22,705 bases of DNA. It comes from Thermoplasmata archaeon (GTDB lineage Archaea > Thermoplasmatota > Thermoplasmata > Sysuiplasmatales > Sysuiplasmataceae). The translations under genes were made by a program, and so were the position numbers. The stretch covers positions 1 through 22,705 of the forward strand of contig JAKAPY010000006.1 of NCBI GenBank assembly GCA_021811925.1, in the 5' to 3' direction. This document shows, one piece after another, positions 8,580-16,648 of the stretch. The notes under the pieces were generated by a model. That model searched no databases and had not been told where the DNA came from. It was given only the letters and a program-made list of their open reading frames with translations. Positions within the stretch are counted from its first letter, which is position 1; each line of letters begins with the position of its first letter.

Positions 8580-8619
8580 TTATAAAAGGACCCCTAATAC
8601 AGGGTAACTCACCTAGGTG
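8580..8619 (+). promoter_or_regulatory. rpoK promoter (BRE/TATA) and Shine-Dalgarno
   Basis: TTATAAAAG at 8580-8588 preceded by purine-rich CGAAAGGC (BRE-like) gives an expected transcript start near 8609. AGGTG at 8615-8619 lies 7 nt before the TTG start at 8627. This decides the start of rpoK and probably drives the whole rpoK-rps2-MEMO operon. Confidence 0.7.
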
Positions 8620-8626
8620 CGTTGAC

Positions 8627-8815
8627 TTGGATATCAGATATACCAGATTTGAAAGGGCCCGGATTATAGGGGCGAGGGCTCTGCAGATTTCAATGGGTGC
8701 ACCAATTCTTGTCGAGGTTCCGGCTGGCATGATTGATCCTGTTGATATTTCGATGCTTGAATTCAGCAAAGACTTAATACCAATGACAGTTAGACGAAAG
8801 AGTGTCAACAACTAG
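8627..8815 (+). CDS. rpoK: DNA-directed RNA polymerase subunit K (Rpb6 homologue)
   Basis: Small assembly subunit of archaeal RNA polymerase that clamps the large subunit, homologous to eukaryotic Rpb6 and bacterial omega. The 62-residue product opens with the family core YTRFERARIIGARALQISMG, followed by AP-I-L-V and a hydrophobic-acidic turn, and ends RRKSVNN. Length is normal for archaeal RpoK. Initiation is at TTG, supported by AGGTG 7 nt upstream; there is no in-frame ATG. The stop overlaps the ribosome site of rps2, which starts 8 nt later, so the two are co-transcribed. Confidence 0.95.
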   Translation: MDIRYTRFERARIIGARALQISMGAPILVEVPAGMIDPVDISMLEFSKDLIPMTVRRKSVNN

Positions 8816-8823
8816 GTAATCCC

Positions 8824-9441
8824 ATGATAAGTGAAGAAACAAAACCGGAAGAGTATCTGATACCAGAGGATACCTACCTCACATCCGGAGTTCACATCGG
8901 CACACAGCAGAAAAGCGCCGATATGAAGCAGTTCATTTTCAAGGTCAGAAGCGATGGCCTGTATGTTCTTGACATAAAGCAGACCGATCTGAGGATAAGG
9001 GTCGCGGCAAAGTTCCTTGCCCGCTTCGAACCGAAGAATGTGCTTGTTGTATCTGCAAGGCAGTATGGCCAGAAGCCGTCCAAGCTGTTCGCAGATGCAA
9101 TATCGGCCAAATCAATGCCGGGAAGGTTTGTCCCCGGAACAATGACCAATCCAAATCTCCCTGTATTCACCGAGCCGGAGGTTCTTTTTGTTACCGACCC
9201 CTCGGCAGACCAGCAGGCACTGCATGAGGCACTCAACATTGGAATCCCTATTATCGGTCTCTGCGACGCAAACAACGAGACGAGGAACGTTGACCTTGTA
9301 GTCCCGACCAACAACAAGGGAAGGAGGGCGCTTGCATGCATCTATTGGCTCCTTACAAGGGAAGTGGTGAAAGCCCGCGGCCTGATAAAGACAAACGAGG
9401 AATTCACCCAGACCATCGACGATTTCGAGGCATCAATTTAA
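8824..9441 (+). CDS. rps2: 30S ribosomal protein S2 (uS2)
   Basis: Structural protein of the small ribosomal subunit head/platform. The 205-residue product is archaeal in type, lacking the long bacterial C-terminal part. Signatures: YLTSGVHIGTQ near the start, KFIF-like MKQFIFKVRSDGLYVLDI, VLVVSARQYGQKP, GRFVPGTMTNP, and PIIGLCDANNETRNVDLVVPTNNKGRRAL. ATG 8824 follows AGGTAATC, which overlaps the rpoK stop. Second gene of the rpoK-rps2-MEMO operon. Confidence 0.97.
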   Translation: MISEETKPEEYLIPEDTYLTSGVHIGTQQKSADMKQFIFKVRSDGLYVLDIKQTDLRIRVAAKFLARFEPKNVLVVSARQYGQKPSKLFADAISAKSMPGRFVPGTMTNPNLPVFTEPEVLFVTDPSADQQALHEALNIGIPIIGLCDANNETRNVDLVVPTNNKGRRALACIYWLLTREVVKARGLIKTNEEFTQTIDDFEASI

Positions 9442-9479
9442 TCCGTCCCTTCCACTCTATCATTATGCGGTGACCCTTC

Positions 9480-10298
9480 TTGAGGTATCCCGCGGTTGCA
9501 GGTGCTTTTTATGATGGTTCGGCCGAAGGGCTGAAGACTCAGGTGCGTGGCTGTTTCGAGTCGAAGCTCGGCCCCGGAGAGCTTCCGTCAAAGGAAAACG
9601 CTGGAAAATCCAGGAGGATAAGGGGCATAATTGTCCCCCATGCGGGCCTGATTTACTCCGGGCCCGTGGCGGCGCATGCCTATCTCGAACTCTGGAAGGA
9701 CGGGCTCCCTGAAGTCTTTGTGATAATCGGTCCAAACCATTATGGCACGAGCGATCTCGCATCGCTCTCGAGCGGGGACTACATCACTCCGCTCGGCACC
9801 GCTCCCCTGGACAGGGGCCTGTCGAAAAGGCTGGAGGGCGGCTTGTTTGATTTCGACGACGAAGCGCAGTCAGGCGAGCATTCAATCGAGGTGCAGCTTC
9901 CTTTTCTGCAGTTCATGAGGAGCGAGATAAGGTTCGTACCGGTGTGCATGGGAGCGCAGGACTATGAAACTGCTAGACAGGTTGGCCTGAAGATCGCTTC
10001 GGCCATAAAGGGTGTGGATGCAGTTGTGATAGCGTCCAGCGACTTCTCGCACTATGTAACACCGGAGGCGGCAAGGGAAAAGGATATGGTTGCAATTGAC
10101 AGGATACTCCATGACGATCCCGAGGGGCTGTACGAAGCTGTGGTAGGCAGGGACATCAGCATGTGCGGCTACGGGCCTGTAATGGCAATGCTTTGCGCTG
10201 TTGGCGGCGGGAGGGCAAGCATGCTTGCCTACGGCCATTCCGGGCAGGTGGAAAGGATGAGGGAAGTTGTAGCCTACTGCTCAATAAAAGTGGAATGA
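9480..10298 (+). CDS. MEMO family protein (AmmeMemoRadiSam system protein B)
   Basis: A class-III-extradiol-dioxygenase-like protein related to human MEMO1, in archaea regularly found beside rps2. The putative metal ligands are all present: H54 in PHAGLIYSG, H87 in GPNHYG, and C229 in MCGYGP, with GEHSIEVQLPF (E133, H134) and SSDFSHY (D188, H191) also conserved. The 272-residue length is usual. The start is TTG 9480 with GCGGTGA at 9467-9473 six nt upstream; the second codon gives the conserved RYPAVAGAFYDG opening. It follows rps2 by 38 nt, closing the operon. Biochemical role remains unsettled; iron binding and redox functions have been reported for the human protein. Confidence 0.93.
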   Translation: MRYPAVAGAFYDGSAEGLKTQVRGCFESKLGPGELPSKENAGKSRRIRGIIVPHAGLIYSGPVAAHAYLELWKDGLPEVFVIIGPNHYGTSDLASLSSGDYITPLGTAPLDRGLSKRLEGGLFDFDDEAQSGEHSIEVQLPFLQFMRSEIRFVPVCMGAQDYETARQVGLKIASAIKGVDAVVIASSDFSHYVTPEAAREKDMVAIDRILHDDPEGLYEAVVGRDISMCGYGPVMAMLCAVGGGRASMLAYGHSGQVERMREVVAYCSIKVE

Positions 10299-10342
10299 AA
10301 AATGTTTGAGTGAAAGTGTTTGTCCGCTGTGGTAACTCAGGA

Positions 10343-13135
10343 TCAGGCAGGTGGCTTGCTGTTCCCTTCGTCCTTACCCTGTTCTGGCTTTGTCTCGGCC
10401 TGATTGCCCTGCTGTTGAGGCTTTCCCGACTTCGGCGGCGGGCGTGTGTGTACCCTCTTTCCGCTGTACGCTATAACTGCGATTGCAAGAGCAACCAGCG
10501 TCAGGATTCCCATGATTACCGAGCCGAGGCTGACGCCTCCGACAACATTGTAGTTCCAGAATGGTTCCACTGAGGATATATGCAGGCTCTGGGCGACCGT
10601 GGGTGTATAGTTGTTTGAAGGCACTGAAACAGCAAACGACTCAATCTGGTAACTGCCCTGGCTAACGCCGTTCGGTATTGTGAATGAGAGTGTGCCGGAG
10701 GATGATGTCACTGAATACATCCTGTACGATGCAGGCACTCCCGGTATCCATACGTATATCGTGTATGCGCTGGAAAGCGAGCCTGAGCCGAATGCTGAAA
10801 TGCTGTAGTACAGGCTGACTGTCTGACCAGGACTGTATGTTCCCGAAACATAGCTTGACTGCGATATCGAGAATGACATGACCGTGCCTGAAAGCTCGTA
10901 TATTGTTGAAGACTGGTTGACCACTCCGCCGGATGTCTTGTTTGTTGCGGTGAGATAAAGGGTGTATGTTGAGGACGGATTCTTTGGTATGTTGAAGCTT
11001 ATGGAGGATGCTGTCACAGTGCCGCTTGCCACAGAGTTCCCGTTGTTGTCTTCTATTGTGTAAAGGTAGACAGGTGAAGAGAAGCCGCTGCCGATTACGT
11101 GGTAGCTGAATGTCACGGTTGTGGATGGTGAGAAGTCAAACGTGCTCGGATTTATGACAAGAAGCGCCTGGCTGATACTCACAAACAATGACGAGCTTGC
11201 TGAGTCTCCCTCGGCATCAGAAGCGGAAACCGTCAGGTAAAGATAGCCGTTCGTGTTCGTAGGCACCTGGAAGCTTATCGTGCCGTTAGAGTTGGTTCCG
11301 GCAGCAACAACACCGTTTCCGATGTATGCTACAAAGGAAGCGAATGCAGGCGTCTTGGCAGTTCCATTGTTAACAAGCGTCCATGTCGCCGTGAATTCTT
11401 GCCCACCGACATAAGATGTCTGCCCCGGGACAAGTTCAAGCGTGTATATGACCGGCTGCTTTGACACCTGGAAGGTGTATGTGGTCGTGTTGGACCAGCC
11501 GTAAGCGGTAATCTTCGCATTCACCGTGTATGTTCCGAGAGTTGCGTTGCTGCTGAGCATGAAGGCGTAGGATGCGATGCCCTGGGCATCCGTTGTGAGT
11601 CCGCTCCCGCTGTAGGAGGAAATAACAGAGCCGCCAATTGATACATTGACGTAAACTCTCGCTCCTGCAACAGGGGCATAGTTGAATGCGTTGGGACCAA
11701 CTGCAGCCTCCACTGAAACAGTCACGGGCTGTGACTGGTAGTAAGAAGGCGAATCGGTTGAGACGAATCCTATGAGCTTGTGCACGCCAAGATACAGTTT
11801 CTGGGTGGCGTTGTGGCCGTAGCTGTCGACTGCGCGGAGGGTTACGTGGACTGTGGAGGGTATCTTTGTTGTGTACGGGATCACGAGGTTGAGCACTCCA
11901 CCTGAAACAACTCCCTGGAGTGACTGCGTGCCGCTCGTCGTTGTGTAGTTCATTATGTATGAAACATTGACGCCTACTGCGGGGGCGTTGTTGGAAGTAT
12001 TGGTAACCGTGTAGTATATCGTCGCGGGCTCGCCCGGTAGGTAGTATGCCTCATTTGCGAACGCTGAGAGAATGAGCGCCTGGAAGTAAAGGTATGTCGA
12101 ATAGACCGTATAGTTGTTCGATGCTTCCGTTACCGTGAAGATGTAAGCGCCGTCCGGAACTGAGTAGTTAACCTTGTAACTTCCGTTCCAGTATCCGCCG
12201 GAGAGAGCGACATTGCTCTCGTTGAAAATCTGCGCGCCGGTGGTGAAGCTTGTGATTGAGACGTTGATTGCACCGTCAAAGGGTGAGAATACGCCCGCGA
12301 ACTGCAGCGTTGTTCCCTGGCCGTATATGTTGCCCGGCCTGTAAGGGCTGATTGTCACAGACGGGTTGATCAGGTAATAGACAGCGTGGCCGATTACCGG
12401 GTCGTAGTTGCTAGAGCCCGCAGGATAACCCCCGAACTCTATTGTCAGGTTGTATTCGCCTGACCGGTACCCTACATAGCCGGAGTAGAAGGCAATGGAG
12501 GAAATGCCGTAGTCGTTGGGCGGTGTGTAGCCCGATATGTAGACATGCTGGGATGTATTCGCCATTCCAGAGTACACCAGTTCATAGAGTCCGGCGGAAG
12601 TGTTTCCGGACATGGGGTTGCCGAACTGGTCCGTGGCGACTATGTTGGCGTAAATCTCGCTGCCAACGGTGAAGTACTGGTTGGGTGTCGAGTAATCTGA
12701 AAGTGTTGTCTCCACATGAGCCTTGTATACTGGGTATGAAATGGTGCACGATGCATTTGCAACTGCAACTCCAGTTATGCTCAGCTGCAGCTTGTAGTTG
12801 CCAGTGTTGAAATTGGTCAGGTCAAAGAAATTGAAATTGTTGCTGACCCATGACTGATACACGCCCGTGCTCGACGTTGTTACAGTCATTGTACTGACAG
12901 GGACCCCGCTTGTTGTGTTTATCAATGAAACGGAGACAACCTGCGAGGTTGACTGGTTCAGGTACACTCCGAAAAACAGCGCTCCATCAACGGTGAAGCT
13001 GTGCTGCAGATTACCAAAAGCGTTGTTTGTCGTTATTGTATTCGCAGCGCCTGCCGCACTTGCCTGGCTTGGGAGCAGGACAACTGCACCGGCGAGGACC
13101 ATCAACATCACGAGCACCATGGGTGTTAACTTCAT
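10343..13135 (-). CDS. Large secreted surface protein with beta-sandwich repeats and a C-terminal anchor
   Basis: No specific family recognised. The 930-residue product has a signal peptide (MKLTPMVLVMLMVLAG..., cleavage likely after ASA at about residue 27). A long Ser/Thr/Asn/Tyr-rich extracellular region follows, then a membrane helix (~870-892) and a ~40-residue cytoplasmic tail rich in Lys, Gln, Pro and Glu. Repeated phrases such as YLPGEPATIYYTV, YSPGQTVSLYYSI, YVGGQEFTATW and YQSQPVTVSV are spaced ~90-130 residues apart, as in MG2/Ig-like modules of macroglobulin-type proteins. Many N-x-S/T sequons suggest glycosylation. It lies between convergent MEMO and a divergent aminotransferase. 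A cell-envelope or adhesion role is inference. Confidence 0.8.
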   Translation of the reverse strand: MKLTPMVLVMLMVLAGAVVLLPSQASAAGAANTITTNNAFGNLQHSFTVDGALFFGVYLNQSTSQVVSVSLINTTSGVPVSTMTVTTSSTGVYQSWVSNNFNFFDLTNFNTGNYKLQLSITGVAVANASCTISYPVYKAHVETTLSDYSTPNQYFTVGSEIYANIVATDQFGNPMSGNTSAGLYELVYSGMANTSQHVYISGYTPPNDYGISSIAFYSGYVGYRSGEYNLTIEFGGYPAGSSNYDPVIGHAVYYLINPSVTISPYRPGNIYGQGTTLQFAGVFSPFDGAINVSITSFTTGAQIFNESNVALSGGYWNGSYKVNYSVPDGAYIFTVTEASNNYTVYSTYLYFQALILSAFANEAYYLPGEPATIYYTVTNTSNNAPAVGVNVSYIMNYTTTSGTQSLQGVVSGGVLNLVIPYTTKIPSTVHVTLRAVDSYGHNATQKLYLGVHKLIGFVSTDSPSYYQSQPVTVSVEAAVGPNAFNYAPVAGARVYVNVSIGGSVISSYSGSGLTTDAQGIASYAFMLSSNATLGTYTVNAKITAYGWSNTTTYTFQVSKQPVIYTLELVPGQTSYVGGQEFTATWTLVNNGTAKTPAFASFVAYIGNGVVAAGTNSNGTISFQVPTNTNGYLYLTVSASDAEGDSASSSLFVSISQALLVINPSTFDFSPSTTVTFSYHVIGSGFSSPVYLYTIEDNNGNSVASGTVTASSISFNIPKNPSSTYTLYLTATNKTSGGVVNQSSTIYELSGTVMSFSISQSSYVSGTYSPGQTVSLYYSISAFGSGSLSSAYTIYVWIPGVPASYRMYSVTSSSGTLSFTIPNGVSQGSYQIESFAVSVPSNNYTPTVAQSLHISSVEPFWNYNVVGGVSLGSVIMGILTLVALAIAVIAYSGKRVHTRPPPKSGKPQQQGNQAETKPEQGKDEGNSKPPA

Positions 13136-13189
13136 TCGATCACGTTGCCTCTAGGGCGAAGGGATTTTGTTCGAGCGAATTTAACTAAC

Positions 13190-13202
13190 TTTCTATTAGA
13201 AA
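13190..13202. promoter_or_regulatory. 13-bp palindrome in the divergent surface-protein/aminotransferase region
   Basis: TTTCTATTAGAAA is a perfect palindrome around a central T, 55 bp before the surface-protein start on the minus strand, within or next to its AT-rich promoter. Its right half, ATTAGAAA, recurs as the complement TTTCTAAT at 13267-13274. It is a candidate operator. Confidence 0.4.
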
Positions 13203-13260
13203 ATCAGAAAAAAAATCATCGTGCGGGGGAGTGGGCTGATTGTCAGACAACCTCCTGATC

Positions 13261-13290
13261 GATTAGTTTCTAATCCAACCAGTGTATTAG
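13261..13290 (+). promoter_or_regulatory. Inverted repeat plus TATA-like box before the HemL-like aminotransferase
   Basis: GATTAG-TTT-CTAATC at 13261-13275 is a 6-bp inverted repeat just upstream of TGTATTAG (13283-13290), which can act as a weak TATA box. The predicted transcript start near 13311 is followed by GGTGAT (13314-13319) and TTG at 13326. The repeat overlaps the BRE position, where a repressor would block initiation. Confidence 0.4.
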
Positions 13291-13325
13291 CAGATAGGCA
13301 AAGAGGCAGTCCCGGTGATGTGTAT

Positions 13326-14690
13326 TTGATACAGGATGTGGAAAAGAAGATATCACGTCAGCTCAGGATCTTCAGGAAGAGGACTGGCGCTTCGCGCGAG
13401 GCATGGGCCAGGGCGAAGAGAATACTGCCAGGGGGAGTGAGCGGCGATGATTTCTTCTTTCAGCCTTACCCGCTGCAGATAGAACATGCTTCGGGCGCAA
13501 CCATATTTGATTTCGACAGGAACGCGTACATTGACTACAACATGGCATCGGGGTCGCTTATACTCGGTCATGGAAACAAAGGGGTACACCGGGCACTTGA
13601 GGACACGATGGAAACTTACGGCACGAGCGCCGCGGGTGCACCGAACCCGCTGGAAATGCAGCTGGCAACAGACATAACCGACATGGTAAGCTCCGCTGAG
13701 AGCGTCAGGTTCACAACAAGCGGGACGGAAGCTAACCTGCTCGCCATAAGGATTGCTATGGCGCGTGGAAAGAAGAGCAAGGTGGCCAAGTTTGAGGGAC
13801 ACTATCTGGGTTCGTTCGACTACGGTCTTGTAAGCAGCAGCACGCCAAGGGGGGAATGGGGGCCAATACGCTCGCCGTATCCTTATGCCTGTTCGCTCGA
13901 CATAAAGGAACATGCGCTTTACAGCACTGTTGTGATGCCTTTCAACAAGCTTGAGGAGACGGAGGCGCTGATAAAGAAAAACAGGAAGGAGCTTGCCTGC
14001 GTCATCATGGAGGCGGTGGGAAGCGGCTACAGGCCCGCCGGCAGGGAGTTCATGAGCGGCGTCAGGGAAATGACCGAAAGGTATGACATACCGCTTATAC
14101 TGGACGAAATCACCACTGGCTTCAGGGTCGGTCTCGGGGGTGCGCAGGAAAAGTACAGAATCACGCCTGACATTACGACACTTGGGAAAATCCTTGGAGG
14201 TGGAATGCCAATAGGCGCCGTGGCGGGGCTGAAGGACTTCATGGAGCCCCTTAATCCAGGCAGGAAGGAGGGGGAGGGCGTGTACCATGCAGGCACTTAC
14301 AACGGCAACAGCTTCTCGATGGCCGCCGGACTCGCAACACTGAACCAGCTGAAGAAGGAAGGCACCTACATCTACCTCGACAAGATCACACAGACGATAA
14401 GGAAGGAGATGGAGGGGCTGGAGCAGACCTACGGACTGAAGGCGCAGGTTCTCGGGCTTTCGTCCATAATGAACATTGCCTTCACAAGGGGCAAAATAAC
14501 CAACTACAGGGACACATTCAAGGCGGACAGGAATGCACGAGCCCTGTTCGACCTCTGCCTTGCGAACAATGGCATTTTCTTCTTCCCGAACAGACCTGCT
14601 TTCATATCCACTTCAATTACAAAGCCGGATCTTGCAAGGACGCTTGAAATAATAGAATCCGTGTTCGACTACATGGCATCTGCAGCATAG
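13326..14690 (+). CDS. Class III aminotransferase, glutamate-1-semialdehyde aminomutase-like
   Basis: PLP-dependent aminotransferase/aminomutase of the HemL group. Seen: SREAWARAKRILPGGVSGDD near the start, GHG motif, FTTSGTEANLLAIRIA, FEGHYLGSFDYG, VIMEAVGSGY, D260 in LILDEITTGFR, K288 in TLGKILGGGMPIGAVAG, and HAGTYNGNSFSMAAGLATL. The product is 454 residues. I choose TTG 13326 because GGTGAT lies 6 nt upstream; the frame is open back to GTG 13221, but that stretch covers the promoter repeats. GTG 13338 is an alternative. No tetrapyrrole genes surround it, and HemL-like proteins outside heme clusters often act on other amino acids, so true aminomutase activity is doubtful. It converges with the next aminotransferase (21 nt between stops). 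Confidence 0.85.
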   Translation: MIQDVEKKISRQLRIFRKRTGASREAWARAKRILPGGVSGDDFFFQPYPLQIEHASGATIFDFDRNAYIDYNMASGSLILGHGNKGVHRALEDTMETYGTSAAGAPNPLEMQLATDITDMVSSAESVRFTTSGTEANLLAIRIAMARGKKSKVAKFEGHYLGSFDYGLVSSSTPRGEWGPIRSPYPYACSLDIKEHALYSTVVMPFNKLEETEALIKKNRKELACVIMEAVGSGYRPAGREFMSGVREMTERYDIPLILDEITTGFRVGLGGAQEKYRITPDITTLGKILGGGMPIGAVAGLKDFMEPLNPGRKEGEGVYHAGTYNGNSFSMAAGLATLNQLKKEGTYIYLDKITQTIRKEMEGLEQTYGLKAQVLGLSSIMNIAFTRGKITNYRDTFKADRNARALFDLCLANNGIFFFPNRPAFISTSITKPDLARTLEIIESVFDYMASAA

Positions 14691-14711
14691 CGGCTGACCG
14701 GCGGCAGGGAT

Positions 14712-16187
14712 TCACGGCTGTGGCTGCGTCACTACAGCAGGCTGCTGTGGGGTAGATTCGCGCTCCAACTCGGTTATCGCATCTTCGAAAATCTCAATGC
14801 CTTTGTCCATGAATTCCCTTGAAATAATCAGCGGCGGGGAGATTCTCATCACATTCCCGTACGTGCCGGAGGTGAGCGTGAGCAGACCCTTCTTGTAGCA
14901 CTTCACCTGGAGCTGTGTTATGTCTAGCGGCTCCTTTGTTTTCCTGTTCTTCACGAATTCGACGCCTATCATCAGGCCGCGGCCGCGCACATCCCCGATG
15001 ATCTCGTGCTTGTCCTGAAGTTCGCGAAGCCGCTTCAGCACATATTCGCCCATGGCAGCCGCCCTTTCAGGCAGGTGCTCCTCCACTATTGCATTGATGT
15101 GTGCGATCCCGGCTGCCATCTGAATTGCATTGCCGCCGAAAGTGCTTGAATGCGCGCCCGGCCTCCAGCGCTTCATTATTTCGGGCTTGGCGATCATTGC
15201 ACCGAGTGGTATGCCTCCGCCGACCGCTTTTCCAGCCACCAGTATGTCAGGAACGGTATCCGTCCACTCGCTGCTCCATATCCTTCCGGTCCTGCCGAGG
15301 CCGGCCTGCACCTCGTCCGCGATCAGGAGAGCGTTGTTCCTGTCGCAGAATTTCCGGAGAAAGGGCATGAATTCGTCGGGTGGAATTACATAGCCGCCCT
15401 CCCCCTGAACCGGCTCAACTATCACCGCTGCAAGCGAGCCCGTGCTGCCACCTAGATTCATGACCTGGTCCTCCATGTAGTGCATGCAGTACATGTCGCA
15501 CGAGGGGTACTCCATCTTGAAAGGGCACCTGTAGCAGTAGGCGTACGGCGTGAACAACACGTTGTTCATCGGCCCGAAGCCAAATCTGTACTTCAGCTTG
15601 CTCGTGAAGTTGAGCGCCGGGCCAACCCTTCCGTGGTAGGCGCCGTGGAAAGAGAGAAATTCGAATTTCTTTGTGAAGTAGGTTGAAAGCTTGGCTGCAG
15701 CACCTACTGCTTCCGCACCGCTGTTGCCGAAGAAAGTGCCTTTGAGCTTTCCGGAGAAGGAAATGTCTGAAAGAATCTTAGCAAGCTCGGCCTCCTTGTC
15801 GAAGTATGTATCGTTTGCAAAGGAGTGCACAAGTTTCTCAGACTGTTTCCGTATCGCATCGACAACAGAAGGGTGCCCCCAGCCTGCGTTCATGACGGCT
15901 ATGCCGGCTGTCCAGTCTATGTACAGGTTTCCGTCCACGTCGCACACGGTGGCGCCTGCCGCCCTGTCTATTGTGAATGTGAAAACCCTGTCATAGGCAT
16001 GCGAGACGTATTCCTTGTCGAGCTTGACGACATCTTTGCTTCTCGGCCCAGGGGGCGCGACTGTGATGGAAGGCGCACGCCTTGCCCAGTCTGGAACCCA
16101 TGCAGGAAATGGAAAATCGGCAATAGCGTGAAGATCGTTGCGGACAGAAGGAGGAGTCCGGTCAAGCTTCGGGTCTGACTGGGTCAC
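14712..16187 (-). CDS. Class III PLP aminotransferase with four-cysteine insert, paralogue of the 6952-8292 gene
   Basis: Same family and layout as the aminotransferase at 6952-8292: SITVAPPGPRSKD, GNSGAEAVGAAAKL, HGAYHGRVGPALNFTS, IADEVQAGLGRTG, K320 in VAGKAVGGGIPLGAM, and HSSTFGGNAIQMAAG. The cysteine group C218-x2-C221-x8-C230-x3-C234 is conserved between the paralogues. The N terminus is ~30 residues longer (PFPAWVPDWARRAP), and a Pro/Gln-rich tail ends it. The start GTG 16187 overlaps the stop of the upstream polyferredoxin by 4 bp (GTGA), so the two are probably translationally coupled. The pairing with an Fe-S electron carrier suggests that amino-acid transamination feeds an oxidoreductase (inference). 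Confidence 0.9.
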   Translation of the reverse strand: MTQSDPKLDRTPPSVRNDLHAIADFPFPAWVPDWARRAPSITVAPPGPRSKDVVKLDKEYVSHAYDRVFTFTIDRAAGATVCDVDGNLYIDWTAGIAVMNAGWGHPSVVDAIRKQSEKLVHSFANDTYFDKEAELAKILSDISFSGKLKGTFFGNSGAEAVGAAAKLSTYFTKKFEFLSFHGAYHGRVGPALNFTSKLKYRFGFGPMNNVLFTPYAYCYRCPFKMEYPSCDMYCMHYMEDQVMNLGGSTGSLAAVIVEPVQGEGGYVIPPDEFMPFLRKFCDRNNALLIADEVQAGLGRTGRIWSSEWTDTVPDILVAGKAVGGGIPLGAMIAKPEIMKRWRPGAHSSTFGGNAIQMAAGIAHINAIVEEHLPERAAAMGEYVLKRLRELQDKHEIIGDVRGRGLMIGVEFVKNRKTKEPLDITQLQVKCYKKGLLTLTSGTYGNVMRISPPLIISREFMDKGIEIFEDAITELERESTPQQPAVVTQPQP

Positions 16188-16648
16188 ACTGTAACGCTCC
16201 CCTTGAGCTTCCGCACCGGCTCAATCCGTATGGCCAGTGCCTGGCTCGGGCAGGACTTGACGCACTTGGGTCCGCCAGCCTGAACGCACATGTCGCACTT
16301 GTACGCCGTCTCGACTCCCATTGTGGGGTCGAGGAAAATTGCCTTGTACTCGCACTTGGGAAGGCACGCATTGCATGCTATGCACCTCTCCTCCTCAAGC
16401 AGCCAGGTAAGGTTGACCCTGTCGAACGATATAAGGTCTGGCGGGCACACAGTGGACGGCGCGCATTCGTTGCACTGCACGCAATAGGTTGCACTGTATG
16501 TATTCACCGCAGGATTGAAGTTTATTCTGATTCTCGGCTCCTGAACAATGTCATCCGGGTGTGCCGAAACACATGCAGCTTCGCAATCTTTGCATCCGGT
16601 GCACTTGACAGGGTCGAATACCAGTCCATATTTCTCTGAAACAGCCAT
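16184..16648 (-). CDS. Polyferredoxin with four [4Fe-4S] sites (HycB/DmsB-like electron-transfer subunit)
   Basis: Electron carrier of 154 residues with sixteen cysteines in four groups: C16-x2-C19-x2-C22-x3-C26; C56-x2-C59-x2-C62-x5-C68; C89-x2-C92-x2-C95-x3-C99; C118-x2-C121-x7-C129-x3-C133. This order matches the iron-sulfur subunits of molybdenum/tungsten oxidoreductases and formate hydrogenlyase (HycB/DmsB type), although no catalytic subunit is in the window. ATG 16648 has a strong GGAGGT 8 nt upstream. It is first in a two-gene operon with the aminotransferase that overlaps it by 4 bp. An aldehyde or oxo-acid oxidoreductase encoded elsewhere is the likely partner (inference). Confidence 0.92.
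   Translation of the reverse strand: MAVSEKYGLVFDPVKCTGCKDCEAACVSAHPDDIVQEPRIRINFNPAVNTYSATYCVQCNECAPSTVCPPDLISFDRVNLTWLLEEERCIACNACLPKCEYKAIFLDPTMGVETAYKCDMCVQAGGPKCVKSCPSQALAIRIEPVRKLKGSVTV

Noticed and set aside
8388..8585. Plus-strand open frame upstream of rpoK
   Set aside because: No ribosome site, crosses the divergent promoters, and the translation shows no family resemblance.
13204..13216. A-rich run (T-rich on the minus strand) as a possible archaeal terminator
   Set aside because: It lies upstream of both divergent genes, where no transcript is expected to end; it is more likely promoter AT-richness.
13353..14288. 311-codon open frame on the minus strand inside the HemL-like aminotransferase
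   Set aside because: It is wholly antisense to a gene with clear catalytic motifs, is rich in Arg, His, Cys and Pro without any recognisable domain, and has no ribosome site or promoter.
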